From contig JAWKHI010000004.1 in NCBI GenBank assembly GCA_041394885.1, positions 62,001 through 126,000 on the forward strand: a DNA stretch of 64,000 bases, given 5' to 3'. A program made the position numbers and the translations under genes. This DNA comes from DSOI01 sp041394885. Lineage in GTDB: Bacteria > Acidobacteriota > Terriglobia > Bryobacterales > Bryobacteraceae. The number at the start of each line of letters is the position of its first letter. The stretch's first letter is position 1. The notes below the pieces were generated by a model, which saw only the letters and a program-made list of their open reading frames with translations, searched no databases and had not been told where the DNA came from. This document shows positions 51,025 to 59,569 of this stretch, in pieces.

Positions 51025-51462
51025 TTGTCTATTTTCGATGCCGCCAAGACTGATCCCCACGCCAAGCGCCGGCTAGCGGTGATGATTGTCTTCGTTCAGA
51101 CCATGTTCGGCGCCGCCGCCCAGATTCTCATGAAGGGCGGCGCGCAGAGCAATGACGGCGATGGCATCGCACAACTGGTGGTGGCGATCTTCACGCAGCC
51201 GAAACTGTTCGCTGGGTACTGCCTGTACGGATTCGCCTCGGTGCTGATGATCATGGCGCTGAAGTACGGGGAATTGTCGATCCTGTATCCCGTGTTGGCG
51301 ATGACGTACGTCTGGGTTACCGGGCTTTCACTCGTGTTCTTCCAGGAAACGCTGAATCCGTGGAAAGTGGCGGGCCTGTCGGCGATCGTGCTGGGTGTGG
51401 CGGTGTTAGGCCGATCCAAGCCGGCGGCGGCCGCAGCGACGGGAAGCGCCGGCCCAGCGTGA
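51025..51462 (+). CDS. SMR/EamA-type small multidrug-like transporter, subunit 1
   Basis: This 145-residue protein has four membrane helices, the half-size DMT plan: VMIVFVQTMFGAAAQILMKG, QPKLFAGYCLYGFASVLMIM, YGELSILYPVLAMTYVWVTG and WKVAGLSAIVLGVAVLG. The start is uncertain (TTG 51025, or ATG 51082 at the first helix). The stop overlaps the GTG of the next gene, so the two are coupled and may form a heterodimer in the inner membrane. The substrate is unknown; ArnE/ArnF-type lipid-sugar flippases use a similar pair. Confidence 0.75.
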   Translation: MSIFDAAKTDPHAKRRLAVMIVFVQTMFGAAAQILMKGGAQSNDGDGIAQLVVAIFTQPKLFAGYCLYGFASVLMIMALKYGELSILYPVLAMTYVWVTGLSLVFFQETLNPWKVAGLSAIVLGVAVLGRSKPAAAAATGSAGPA

Positions 51463-51812
51463 CGACGCCCACCTCTTCCATCCTGTTGGTATTCGGAGCT
51501 TCGTTCATCGGCTCGATCGGAGCAGTGTTCCTGAAGTCGGGCGCCGATCGCCTCCATCGTGACGTTCAGTCGCTGCTTACCAATTGGAGGCTGGCGGTGG
51601 GTATCGGTACGTTCGTCGCATCGTCGCTGCTTTACCTGAAAGGCATCAAGCACGGCGAGTTGACCGTCCTGTTCCCGATGGTTTCGCTCGGGTATGTCTG
51701 GACGCTTTTGTGGTCGAGGCTGTTTTTCGGCGAACCGTTCACCAGGGCCAAGTTCGGCGGCTTGGCGCTGATCGCCTTTGGAATCGGGTTGCTGGCGATA
51801 GGTAACCGCTAG
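51459..51812 (+). CDS. SMR/EamA-type transporter, subunit 2
   Basis: This 117-residue protein starts at GTG 51459 inside the previous stop codon (GTGA). It has four membrane helices: SILLVFGASFIGSIGAVFLK, LAVGIGTFVASSLLYLKGIK, HGELTVLFPMVSLGYVWTLL and FGGLALIAFGIGLLAIGNR. Its second half parallels subunit 1 (YGELSILYPVLAMTYVW against HGELTVLFPMVSLGYVW), so the pair arose by duplication. It ends two bases before the convergent GMC oxidoreductase gene. Confidence 0.78.
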   Translation: MTTPTSSILLVFGASFIGSIGAVFLKSGADRLHRDVQSLLTNWRLAVGIGTFVASSLLYLKGIKHGELTVLFPMVSLGYVWTLLWSRLFFGEPFTRAKFGGLALIAFGIGLLAIGNR

Positions 51813-51814
51813 AA

Positions 51815-53464
51815 TCAGGCCCGCTTGGCGTATTCACGGACGATGTAGTCGCAGGCGCGGACCGTGAGCGCCATCATGGTGAGCGTCGGATTGGCGCACC
51901 CGATCGACACCCAGCAAGCGCCGTCGGTGACGAAAACGTTCTCCACGTCGTGGGACTGGCAGTATTGGTTCACCACGCTCGTTTTCGGATCGTTGCCCAT
52001 ACGCGCCGTACCCACCTCGTGAATGCAAAAGCCGGGTACAGAGAATTGGCCGGTCATCTCAACGTTCTTCGCGCCCGCGGCTTCGAGCATCTCCGCCGCC
52101 TGGGCGCGGCCGTCGTGCCACAATTTCTTCTCGTTGTCGCCCCACTCCATGTTCACCTTGAGCACGGGGATTCCCCAGGCGTCCACGCGGGACTTGTCGA
52201 TCTCGACGCGGTTCTCTTTTCGCGCCAGGCATTCGCCCCAGAGGCTGATCCCGAGCGACGTCCGTCCCAGGCGAACCGCATCCTTGAATGACTTCCCGTA
52301 GCCCGGAGCGCCGAAATCGAACGACGTCGTTCCGCCGCCCTGGAACCCATATCCCCGGATGAATCCGTTCGTCATCTTCTCCTTGACGTTGCGGAAGCGG
52401 GGCACGTAGATGCCGTTGGGACGCCGCGGCATCCCAGCCCAAGGCTTGGTCTCGATCCCCGGCATGTCTCCGCGGGCGCCGCCCTGGTAGATGTGATCCA
52501 TCAAATAGTGGCCAAGGGCTCCACTCGAATTGGCGATACCGGAATTTAGCAGCAGACGCGTCGACTCGAGCGTGGACGCGCACAAGATGACGATCCTGGC
52601 GCGCGCCTGGCGCACTTGGCGCGATGTACGGTCAATGTATTCGATGCCGGACGCCTTGCCGTCCTTCATGGTGACCTGGGCGGCCACGGCATCGGTGAGC
52701 AGAGTCAGCCGTCCGGATTTCTGAGCGTCGGCGATGGTGGTCCACGGGCTGGCGAAGTAAGAATTGGTGACGCATCCGCGTTCGCACGGTCCGCAATAAT
52801 GGCAGGCGGCGCGGCCGTTGTGGTTGCGGGTGAGGATGGCGGTTCGGCCGATGGTGACGGTACGGTCAAACTTCGCCTTCACCTGCTTGCGCAAGGCAAG
52901 TTCGGCGCAGGTCATCTCCATGGGAGGTAGAAACACGGAGTCCGGGAGTTGGGGCAGGCCTTCGGACTGTCCGCTGATGCCGACGTAGCGCTCCACTTTT
53001 TCGTAGTAGGGGACGAGATCGGCATAGGAGATCGGCCAGTCGTCCCCGTAGCCATCGTGGGAAGCGGCCTTGAGATCGATGTCGCCCATGCGATAGCTCT
53101 GGCGTCCCCAGCTGTTGGATCGCCCGCCGAGAACACGCTGCCGGATCCACCAGAACGGCTTTTCCTGAATATAGGGATTCTCGTGATCGTTGACGAACCA
53201 CTTGTGGTTGCCTTCGGTGCATGCGTAGCAGCGTCCCTGGATGGGACGGTCTTCGCGAATCTTGGATTGGTTCATGCCGAGGTAGGGCAATTGCCAACTC
53301 TGCATGTGCTCGGTGAAGTCCTTGGGGGTGATCTTCGGGCCTGCTTCGAGCATCGCCACACGCATACCCGCGGCCGTGAGTTCCTTGGCGGCCCATCCGC
53401 CAGTAGCGCCGGAACCTACCACGATCGCATCGAAAGAGTCGGGACGTGTTTGGACTTGGAACAT
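51815..53464 (-). CDS. GMC family FAD-dependent oxidoreductase
   Basis: This 549-residue protein has the FAD-binding motif GSGATGGWAAKELTAAGMRV, then MLEAG. It also has GGRSNSWGRQSYRMGD, the Cys-rich insert CHYCGPCERGCVTNSY, and the GMC C-terminal domain with FCIHEVGTARMGNDPKTSVV and CANPTLTMMALTVRACDYIV. The family oxidises sugars or alcohols; gluconate 2-dehydrogenase-like members usually have a partner subunit and cytochrome, neither seen here. There is no signal peptide. The ATG at 53464 is 27 bases from the divergent threonine synthase gene. Confidence 0.9.
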   Translation of the reverse strand: MFQVQTRPDSFDAIVVGSGATGGWAAKELTAAGMRVAMLEAGPKITPKDFTEHMQSWQLPYLGMNQSKIREDRPIQGRCYACTEGNHKWFVNDHENPYIQEKPFWWIRQRVLGGRSNSWGRQSYRMGDIDLKAASHDGYGDDWPISYADLVPYYEKVERYVGISGQSEGLPQLPDSVFLPPMEMTCAELALRKQVKAKFDRTVTIGRTAILTRNHNGRAACHYCGPCERGCVTNSYFASPWTTIADAQKSGRLTLLTDAVAAQVTMKDGKASGIEYIDRTSRQVRQARARIVILCASTLESTRLLLNSGIANSSGALGHYLMDHIYQGGARGDMPGIETKPWAGMPRRPNGIYVPRFRNVKEKMTNGFIRGYGFQGGGTTSFDFGAPGYGKSFKDAVRLGRTSLGISLWGECLARKENRVEIDKSRVDAWGIPVLKVNMEWGDNEKKLWHDGRAQAAEMLEAAGAKNVEMTGQFSVPGFCIHEVGTARMGNDPKTSVVNQYCQSHDVENVFVTDGACWVSIGCANPTLTMMALTVRACDYIVREYAKRA

Positions 53465-53473
53465 GCCTCACCC

Positions 53474-53481
53474 AGTATAAT
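53474..53481. promoter_or_regulatory. Overlapping divergent -10 elements
   Basis: In the 27-base gap between GMC (minus) and threonine synthase (plus), the plus strand has TATAAT at 53476-53481 and the minus strand has TATACT over 53474-53479. Both would start transcription within about five bases of the respective ATG. Confidence 0.4.
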
Positions 53482-53491
53482 CAAGAAGTTC

Positions 53492-54820
53492 ATGAACCCA
53501 TCGCTCGTTTGTTTCGAGCCGTTCCTGCCGGCGGCGCTATTCACTTTCGGATGTGATCTACACTGTCTGGCGTGCGGCGGCCTGCTGGAGGTGGGTTACG
53601 ACTTCGGGTCTCGATCCGGAGCGCCTCAACGGCTTTGGCGCGAGCGCCGGATGAGCAATCTACCCATCGACCAGAGCGGAGTCTGGCGGTATCGTGAGAT
53701 GATTCCCTTTCTCGCCCCCGATGCCCGTGTGGTGACGCTGCGGGAAGGAGATACTCCGCTGCTCGACGCCCCACACGCGGCCTCCTACGGCGGCTTGCGA
53801 GCGCTGACCTGCAAGCATCAGGGCTACAATCCAACGGGTTCGTTCAAGGACAACGGAATGACCTGCGGCGCCGCGCAGGCGCTGGCGCTCGGAATGACGC
53901 GGGTGGCGTGCGTCTCCACCGGCAACACCTCGGCGTCGATGGCCGCCTACGCCGCCGCCGCCGGCCTCCAGGCCGTGATCTTCCTCCCGCACGGCAACAT
54001 CAGTTTCGGCAAACTGGCCCAAGCGCTCGAGTACGGCGCGCGGACGCTCCAGGTGGAAGCGAACTTCGACCAGATTCTGAAACTGGTCCGGCAACTCGCC
54101 GAGCAGATGGGGATTTATCTGCTCAATTCGATCAACCCATTCCGGATCGAGGGACAGAAGACGATTATCGTCGAGATGATGGACCAGCGCGACTGGTCGC
54201 CGCCGGATTGGATCGTGGTGCCGGGCGGAAATCTCGGCAATGTCTCCGCTTTCGGAAAGGCGCTCGTCGAGATGAAGGCGGTGGGGCTGATCCGGAAGAT
54301 GCCCCGGCTGGCCGTGATCCAGGCGGCCGGAGCGGCGCCGTTCTACGATTACGTGCAGTCGGGTTCCGGAGGCGACTTCCACGCCGTTGAAAAACCCGAG
54401 ACCCTCGCCACCGCGATCCGCATCGGCGACCCCGTGTCATGGCCCAAGGCGGGGATGGCCCTCCGCGAAAGCGGGGGCGTTGCCGAAAGGGTGACCGAGC
54501 AGGAAATCGCCGACGCAAAGGCGCGGATCGGGCAGTGCGGAATCGGGTGTGAGCCGGCGTCGGCGGCGACTTTGGCGGGCATCAAGAAACTGGTGGCGGC
54601 CGGCGTGATGGATCGCGACGCCGACGTCGTGGCGGTGCTGACAGGACACGTACTTAAGGATCCTGACTACATCTATCGCTACCACACCGGGCAGCTAAAG
54701 ACTCCGGCGGGGGAAACGCTCGTATCCATGTTCGGGAATGAGCCCTGCCAGGTGGAGGCCGATCCCGATCGGATCCGCGCGCTGCTCGAGATGGTCCCTG
54801 GTCCGCTTGCGCCTGCCTGA
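53492..54820 (+). CDS. thrC: Threonine synthase (paralogue 1)
   Basis: This 442-residue PLP enzyme of fold type II has the PLP Lys119 in HQGYNPTGSFKDNGMTCG, the phosphate-binding VSTGNTSASMAAYAAAAGL and VVPGGNLGNVSAFGKALVEM. It converts O-phosphohomoserine to threonine. The N-terminal zinc-ribbon-like part is eroded: the first CxxC is CFEP and only GCDLHCLACGG keeps close Cys residues. The start at ATG 53492 fits a TATAAT box just upstream; the frame is open further but antisense to GMC. A second threonine synthase lies at 56694-57920. Confidence 0.9.
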   Translation: MNPSLVCFEPFLPAALFTFGCDLHCLACGGLLEVGYDFGSRSGAPQRLWRERRMSNLPIDQSGVWRYREMIPFLAPDARVVTLREGDTPLLDAPHAASYGGLRALTCKHQGYNPTGSFKDNGMTCGAAQALALGMTRVACVSTGNTSASMAAYAAAAGLQAVIFLPHGNISFGKLAQALEYGARTLQVEANFDQILKLVRQLAEQMGIYLLNSINPFRIEGQKTIIVEMMDQRDWSPPDWIVVPGGNLGNVSAFGKALVEMKAVGLIRKMPRLAVIQAAGAAPFYDYVQSGSGGDFHAVEKPETLATAIRIGDPVSWPKAGMALRESGGVAERVTEQEIADAKARIGQCGIGCEPASAATLAGIKKLVAAGVMDRDADVVAVLTGHVLKDPDYIYRYHTGQLKTPAGETLVSMFGNEPCQVEADPDRIRALLEMVPGPLAPA

Positions 54821-54839
54821 GCACTGCCTGAACCGGGGC

Positions 54840-54868
54840 TTGACAGCGGGTATTGGTTCTAGTACTAT
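54840..54868 (+). promoter_or_regulatory. Consensus sigma-70 promoter for the hybrid histidine kinase
   Basis: TTGACA, exactly 17 bases, TACTAT. The -10 box ends nine bases before the ATG at 54878, so the transcript would be leaderless or nearly so; no ribosome site is seen. Confidence 0.6.
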
Positions 54869-54877
54869 CAGAACCTA

Positions 54878-56683
54878 ATGATCTGCCGCTATCGCGGCGC
54901 GCTTGCCGGTGTCCACCGGCTGGTGCGGTCAGCCGCCGTCCGGATCGGTTGCTTGGCACTCGGAGTGATCGCAATCGCCTGGACGCCGGCACGAGCAGCC
55001 ACGCTGCTGGACCACACAACCACAATTGCTGCTTGGTTGGCGGTGCCGGCCGCGATCCTCGCGTCGCTTCTGGCCGGTCTCCTGATGCTCGTCGCAATGC
55101 TCCGCAATAGGACACAAACGCAAATGCGCGAAATGGTTCGCTTGGCGGCTGAGCATTCGCGCGCGGAGCAGGAACGTAACCACCTGTTTTCTCAAACCTC
55201 GGATCTGCTGTTCATTGGCGATCTCGAAGCACGGCCTGTGCAATTGAATCTGGCGTGGTATCGGTCGCTTGGCTATCTGCCCGGTGAGTTGATCGACGGC
55301 AGCATCACGGCGACGATGCATCCGAGCGATGCGAGCCTGGCGATCGAAGCCGCCCGGGACCTGGCCGATCACGGCGGCGACAAGCGGTTCGAGGTCCGCA
55401 TGCGGACCAAGGCGGGGGCGACGCGATGGTTTTCCTGGACTCTCACGATCCTGCCGGGAGGGGATCGGCTCCTGGGCATCGGCCGGGACATCACCGAAAG
55501 CCGCGAAGCAGCGGAGGAGGCAGCGCGCAAGAACCACGAACTGTTCGACGCTCTCGGCGCCGCGCGCGCGGCAATGCAGGAAAAGAGCCGTTTTCTCGCG
55601 GCCACAGGCCATGAGATTCGTAACCCTCTGCACGCGATCCTGGGGATGACGGAGCTATTGCTCACCACGCGGCTTTCGCCGGAGCAGCGGGAGTATGCGC
55701 TCACGGTGCGAGACTCGTCGGAGTCCCTGGTGGGGTTACTCAATGATCTGCTCGAATATTCGCGGATGGAAGCGCGGGGCATTACGGTGCACAATGCTCC
55801 TTTCCGGGTCCGCGAGATGATCCGCGGCGTGTTGCACCTGATGACGCCCAAGGCCGCTGAAAAGGGCCTTCGCCTGGAGTGCACGGTGGATGCCGAGGTG
55901 CCGGAGTCGATCCTCGGCGACGCGGGCCGGATGCGCCAGATCGTCATGAATCTGGTGGGCAACGCGATCCGGTTCACCGATCGCGGCGTCGTGCGGATCG
56001 ATGTGAAGGAAGGCAAGCGAGCCAACGAAGATACCCTCCGGATTTCGGTCACCGACACCGGCATCGGAGTAGCGCCAAGCGACCTGGAAACGATTTTCGA
56101 GCCGTTCCGGCAGCTCCCGGGCGCGGTTCGCCGGGGCGGCAGCGGACTGGGGCTGTCGATCTCCAAACAGCTGGTGGAAGCCATGGACGGCGAGATCGGC
56201 GTCCACAGCCGCGTGGGCGAGGGTTCGAACTTCTGGTTCGAAGTGCCGGCTCCCGCGCCGCGGCCCATCGAAGCTGGGGCCGGGGTGGAGCGTGGCCGCG
56301 TGTTGGTGGTGGAAGACAACCTGGTCAACCAGACCCTCACCCGGCGCCTGCTCGAGAAAGACGGCTACCGCGTGGACGTGGCCCACAACGGCGTGGAAGC
56401 CGTGGCCGCTGCCGCTCGGGCCGGCTACGACCTCATCTTCATGGACATTCAGATGCCCGAGATGGATGGCTTGGAAGCGACCGCCGCCATTCGCCGCAAC
56501 CAGCGGGATGGCTCACATCAGCCGATTGTGGCGCTGACGGCGAGCGTGATCACCACCGATCTCCAGGGTTGTCTCAAGGCCGGAATGGATGACTACCTCA
56601 GCAAGCCCTTTACCCGGGAAGCGCTGCGCGAAAAGGTGGATCGATGGACGCGGCAGGGCGTGGCTGCCGCCGCGGGCCCTTGA
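54878..56683 (+). CDS. Hybrid sensor histidine kinase / response regulator
   Basis: The 601-residue protein has two N-terminal membrane segments (about 20-75), a PAS domain (about 102-205: LFSQTSDLLFIGDLEARPVQ) and HisKA with His245 (AATGHEIRNPLHAILGM). The ATPase has the N box MRQIVMNLVGNAIRFTD, G boxes VTDTGIGVAP and GGSGLGLSISKQL. A receiver domain follows with Asp523 (LIFMDIQMPEMDGLEA) and the conserved Lys in DYLSKPFTREAL. No Hpt domain or separate regulator is nearby. It lies between two threonine synthase genes and has its own strong promoter. Confidence 0.93.
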   Translation: MICRYRGALAGVHRLVRSAAVRIGCLALGVIAIAWTPARAATLLDHTTTIAAWLAVPAAILASLLAGLLMLVAMLRNRTQTQMREMVRLAAEHSRAEQERNHLFSQTSDLLFIGDLEARPVQLNLAWYRSLGYLPGELIDGSITATMHPSDASLAIEAARDLADHGGDKRFEVRMRTKAGATRWFSWTLTILPGGDRLLGIGRDITESREAAEEAARKNHELFDALGAARAAMQEKSRFLAATGHEIRNPLHAILGMTELLLTTRLSPEQREYALTVRDSSESLVGLLNDLLEYSRMEARGITVHNAPFRVREMIRGVLHLMTPKAAEKGLRLECTVDAEVPESILGDAGRMRQIVMNLVGNAIRFTDRGVVRIDVKEGKRANEDTLRISVTDTGIGVAPSDLETIFEPFRQLPGAVRRGGSGLGLSISKQLVEAMDGEIGVHSRVGEGSNFWFEVPAPAPRPIEAGAGVERGRVLVVEDNLVNQTLTRRLLEKDGYRVDVAHNGVEAVAAAARAGYDLIFMDIQMPEMDGLEATAAIRRNQRDGSHQPIVALTASVITTDLQGCLKAGMDDYLSKPFTREALREKVDRWTRQGVAAAAGP

Positions 56684-56693
56684 GGGTCTCCGC

Positions 56694-57920
56694 CTAGCGG
56701 GGCGTTATCAGGCCGCCCAGCTTGTCGCCCTCTCCAGGCGCGGTGCGCGGAAACCGCGTGGAGTAAGCCTCGAGGTACTTCAAGCCAGCCCCGGTGTTGT
56801 AGATCACCATCTTCTCTTCCGGCTGCAGGAAACCGCTGGCAAGGAGTTTGCGGAGTGCCGCCACACAGGCGGCTCCTTCAGGAGCGGCGAACATTCCTTC
56901 GTCGGTCGCCAGTTCGATCCCGGCGTCGAGCATCTCTTCATCCGACACCGCAATCGCGCAGCCCTTGCTGGCCCTCACGGCATCCAGGATCAGAAAATCT
57001 CCCAGAGGCTTCGGCACCCGGAGACCGCTGGCCACTGTGTAGGCATTCTGCCAGAATTCGGATCGCGCGGCGCCGGATTCGAACGCCTTCACCACCGGCT
57101 GGCAGCCCTCCACCTGGACGGCGATCATCTTCGGCCGCTTGGACGAAATCCAGCCCAAATGCTCCATCTCTTCGAACGCCTTCCACATTCCGATCAGGCC
57201 CACGCCGCCGCCGGTGGGGTAAAAGATCACGTCCGGGAGGTTCCAGTGAAACTGCTCAGCCACCTCATAACCCATGGTCTTCTTGCCCTCGATGCGGTAG
57301 GGTTCTTTCAGCGTGTTCACCTCGTACCACCCCTCGGCGTCTTTGCGCTCCACCACGATGCGGCCGCAATCGCTAATCAATCCGTCGATGAGGGTAACGT
57401 GAGCGCCGAACGCCTTGCATTCGACGAAGTTGGACTGCGGAACGTCGCGCGGCATGAAGATGTGGCATTCGATGCCCGCCGCGGCCGCATAGGCCGCCGA
57501 CGCCGAGGCCGCGTTGCCCGCCGACCCGAGCGCGATCTTCCGGATGCCCAGTTCGGCGCACATCGAAATCGCGCACGAAAGTCCGCGCGCTTTGAAAGAT
57601 CCGGTCGGGTTGAGCCCCTCATCCTTGACCCATAGGTTCGGAGTGCCCAGCCGCGCACCCAGGCGCTTGGTCCGCACCAGGGGCGTGTACCCTTCTCCGA
57701 GCGAGATCATGTTCTCGGGCTTGTTCACCGGAAGCACCGGCGCGTAACGCCACATCGTGGCCGGCGCGCGCATCAGCCATTCGCGATTCCATCCGGCGCG
57801 CGCTTTGTCGAGGTCGTAGCGGACCAGGAGCGGTCCGCCGCAGGCGCAAAGGTTGTGAGCCAGCCCGGCGTCGTGCCGTTTGCCGCAGAGGCTGCATTCG
57901 AGATGAGAAAGAGTGGTCAT
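56694..57920 (-). CDS. Threonine synthase (paralogue 2)
   Basis: This 408-residue fold type II PLP enzyme has an N-terminal zinc ribbon (LECSLCGKRHDAGLAHNLCA), PLP Lys110 in EGLNPTGSFKARGLSCAIS, LGSAGNAASASAAYAAAAGI and FYPTGGGVGLIGMWKAF. It resembles the archaeal/plant-type threonine synthase. Because paralogue 1 is 1.9 kb away, one may serve threonine synthesis and the other a related beta- or gamma-replacement (for example cysteate-synthase-like). It converges with the kinase gene by ten bases and diverges from the lytic transglycosylase gene. Confidence 0.85.
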   Translation of the reverse strand: MTTLSHLECSLCGKRHDAGLAHNLCACGGPLLVRYDLDKARAGWNREWLMRAPATMWRYAPVLPVNKPENMISLGEGYTPLVRTKRLGARLGTPNLWVKDEGLNPTGSFKARGLSCAISMCAELGIRKIALGSAGNAASASAAYAAAAGIECHIFMPRDVPQSNFVECKAFGAHVTLIDGLISDCGRIVVERKDAEGWYEVNTLKEPYRIEGKKTMGYEVAEQFHWNLPDVIFYPTGGGVGLIGMWKAFEEMEHLGWISSKRPKMIAVQVEGCQPVVKAFESGAARSEFWQNAYTVASGLRVPKPLGDFLILDAVRASKGCAIAVSDEEMLDAGIELATDEGMFAAPEGAACVAALRKLLASGFLQPEEKMVIYNTGAGLKYLEAYSTRFPRTAPGEGDKLGGLITPR

Positions 57921-57937
57921 TGGCGGTGAGAGACACT

Positions 57938-58684
57938 ATGATACCGTGTAAACGCTTGGCGCCAGTAACACGTCATACTTATTTGCCACGCCTTTTCGCC
58001 ATCGCCGCTGCCTTCGCCGCGATCGGGGCCGCTTCCGCCGCCGAACGCGCCGTGCTGGTGACCGGCGGCGCCATCCACGCCGATCGGCACGAAGTCTCCG
58101 GCGAGGTCGTACGCTTGTACACCGGCGGCGGTGAGATCGAATTGCCGATGGCGGCCGTGGCCCTGTTCGAACAAATCGAGCCCCCCCAAGCCGCGGCCGC
58201 TCCTGTCCCGGCCATTTCCGTTTCCGCGACGCCGCCGGCGCCGGTCAACCGCCCAGACCATCCGAACCCGGCCACCGCGCCTGATCCGAAGCTTTTGCTC
58301 AACCATGCCGCCGAGCGCTACGGGCTGCCGCCCGAACTGGTGCATAGCGTCGCCCGGGTGGAATCGGCGTACCGCGTGGATGCGGTGTCGCCGAAAGGGG
58401 CCATCGGCGTGATGCAATTGATGCCACAAACCGCTGCGGAATTGGGCGCCAATCCCAATGACGTGGAGCAGAACGTGGATGCCGGAGTCCGCCACCTCCG
58501 CGATCTGCTGGTGCAGAACGATGGTTCCGCGCACCGCGCCTTGGCCGCCTACAATGCCGGGCAAGGGGCGGTGGATCGCCACAAGGGCATTCCTCCCTAC
58601 AGGGAAACGACACTGTACGTGGAGAAGGTCCTTCGCAATTACTACAAGAAGACCGCTGCCTCGTCGAGCGCCGCGGGAAAGTAA
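57938..58684 (+). CDS. Lytic transglycosylase (SLT domain)
   Basis: This 248-residue protein has an export signal (YLPRLFAIAAAFAAIGAASA), a small N-terminal beta region, a Pro-rich linker and a C-terminal SLT domain. The domain shows catalytic Glu in HSVARVESAYRVDAVSPKGA, then IGVMQLMPQTAAELGANPND and ALAAYNAGQGAVDRHKGIPP. It cuts peptidoglycan between MurNAc and GlcNAc, forming anhydroMurNAc. The start is ATG 57938; TTG 57920 and TTG 57983 are alternatives. It ends three bases before the convergent phosphatase gene. Confidence 0.9.
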   Translation: MIPCKRLAPVTRHTYLPRLFAIAAAFAAIGAASAAERAVLVTGGAIHADRHEVSGEVVRLYTGGGEIELPMAAVALFEQIEPPQAAAAPVPAISVSATPPAPVNRPDHPNPATAPDPKLLLNHAAERYGLPPELVHSVARVESAYRVDAVSPKGAIGVMQLMPQTAAELGANPNDVEQNVDAGVRHLRDLLVQNDGSAHRALAAYNAGQGAVDRHKGIPPYRETTLYVEKVLRNYYKKTAASSSAAGK

Positions 58685-58687
58685 GTT

Positions 58688-59515
58688 CTAACGCTCTGGC
58701 CCACTGAGGGCCGGGTTGAGCAGACGCTGCTTTCTTTCCATACGTTCCGCCGCCGGCGCGTCCCCGTAGAGTGCCTGCTCCCAGGATCCGTAACTGGGGT
58801 TAGGAAGCAGGATCCATTTCGTCCCCCAGTACTCGCCGTAAGGAGCCGCGGCCATGGCACGCTGCTCGGGAGTCCCGCGGACATTGGACAGAAAATCTCC
58901 GAGATCGTCGCCGATCAACAACAACACGCGGTGTGCGGCGGCCACCTTCCGTCGTCGCCCTCCTTTGTCGGAACCTTCGCCCACCTCGCCGCGCGTCAAC
59001 ACGGTGTCCTCGCGGGTGGAGAGCGGAAACCCGAGCCGCGCGAGGTTGGCTCTGGTGGCTTCTTCGTGCCCGCGATCCCGATTGGTGACAAAGAAAACCG
59101 TCACGTTGCGGGACGCGGCGTAGCGGCAGAAGTCGAGGGCGCCTGGAATCGCCTCGGCCTTGGCTTCGCGGACCCATTGGTCCCACTGGGCGGGGCTGAA
59201 ATCACCCCCCGCAATCACCTGACGCGCCTGGCCGGGGGCGTTGTCGAGGACGGTTTCATCGATGTCGAGAATCACGGCTGGCGGGAGCTTCCGGTACTTT
59301 CCCGTTTGCTCGATGTCGGCGGACCAGTGCTTGTCGCGCAACGCCCGGTCCAGTTGGACATGGGCCTGCCGATAGGCTTGGATGGCAGCCGCGCGCCACT
59401 CGACCGAAGTCTGCACCCAAAGCGTCGGGATCAGCTTTTCGTGAGCGGTTACGGGGCTGGATTGAGCGAGGCCGATGGCGGCGGCGAGCGGACCTAGGAC
59501 GAGAAAGCGGCGCAT
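58688..59515 (-). CDS. HAD-superfamily acid phosphatase (class B/C, e(P4)-like)
   Basis: This 275-residue exported protein begins RRFLVLGPLAAAIGLAQSS. It has the HAD nucleophile motif VILDIDETVLDNAPG, the second motif VTVFFVTNRDRGHEEATRAN and the third acidic motif LLLIGDDLGDFLSN. Four Asp residues for magnesium are present. The e(P4)/acid phosphatase family removes phosphate from nucleotides and other esters in the periplasm. There is no lipobox Cys, unlike classical e(P4). It follows the coiled-coil gene on the same strand. Confidence 0.88.
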   Translation of the reverse strand: MRRFLVLGPLAAAIGLAQSSPVTAHEKLIPTLWVQTSVEWRAAAIQAYRQAHVQLDRALRDKHWSADIEQTGKYRKLPPAVILDIDETVLDNAPGQARQVIAGGDFSPAQWDQWVREAKAEAIPGALDFCRYAASRNVTVFFVTNRDRGHEEATRANLARLGFPLSTREDTVLTRGEVGEGSDKGGRRRKVAAAHRVLLLIGDDLGDFLSNVRGTPEQRAMAAAPYGEYWGTKWILLPNPSYGSWEQALYGDAPAAERMERKQRLLNPALSGPER

Positions 59516-59569
59516 AGCCTCTTGGAGAAATCCGTGTCGGGACTGGACGGCCTCACCGCCCTGTGCCGT

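Noticed and set aside
52949..53491. Upstream extension of the threonine synthase frame
   Set aside because: Antisense to the GMC gene; the enzyme's N-terminus and a TATAAT box place the start at 53492.
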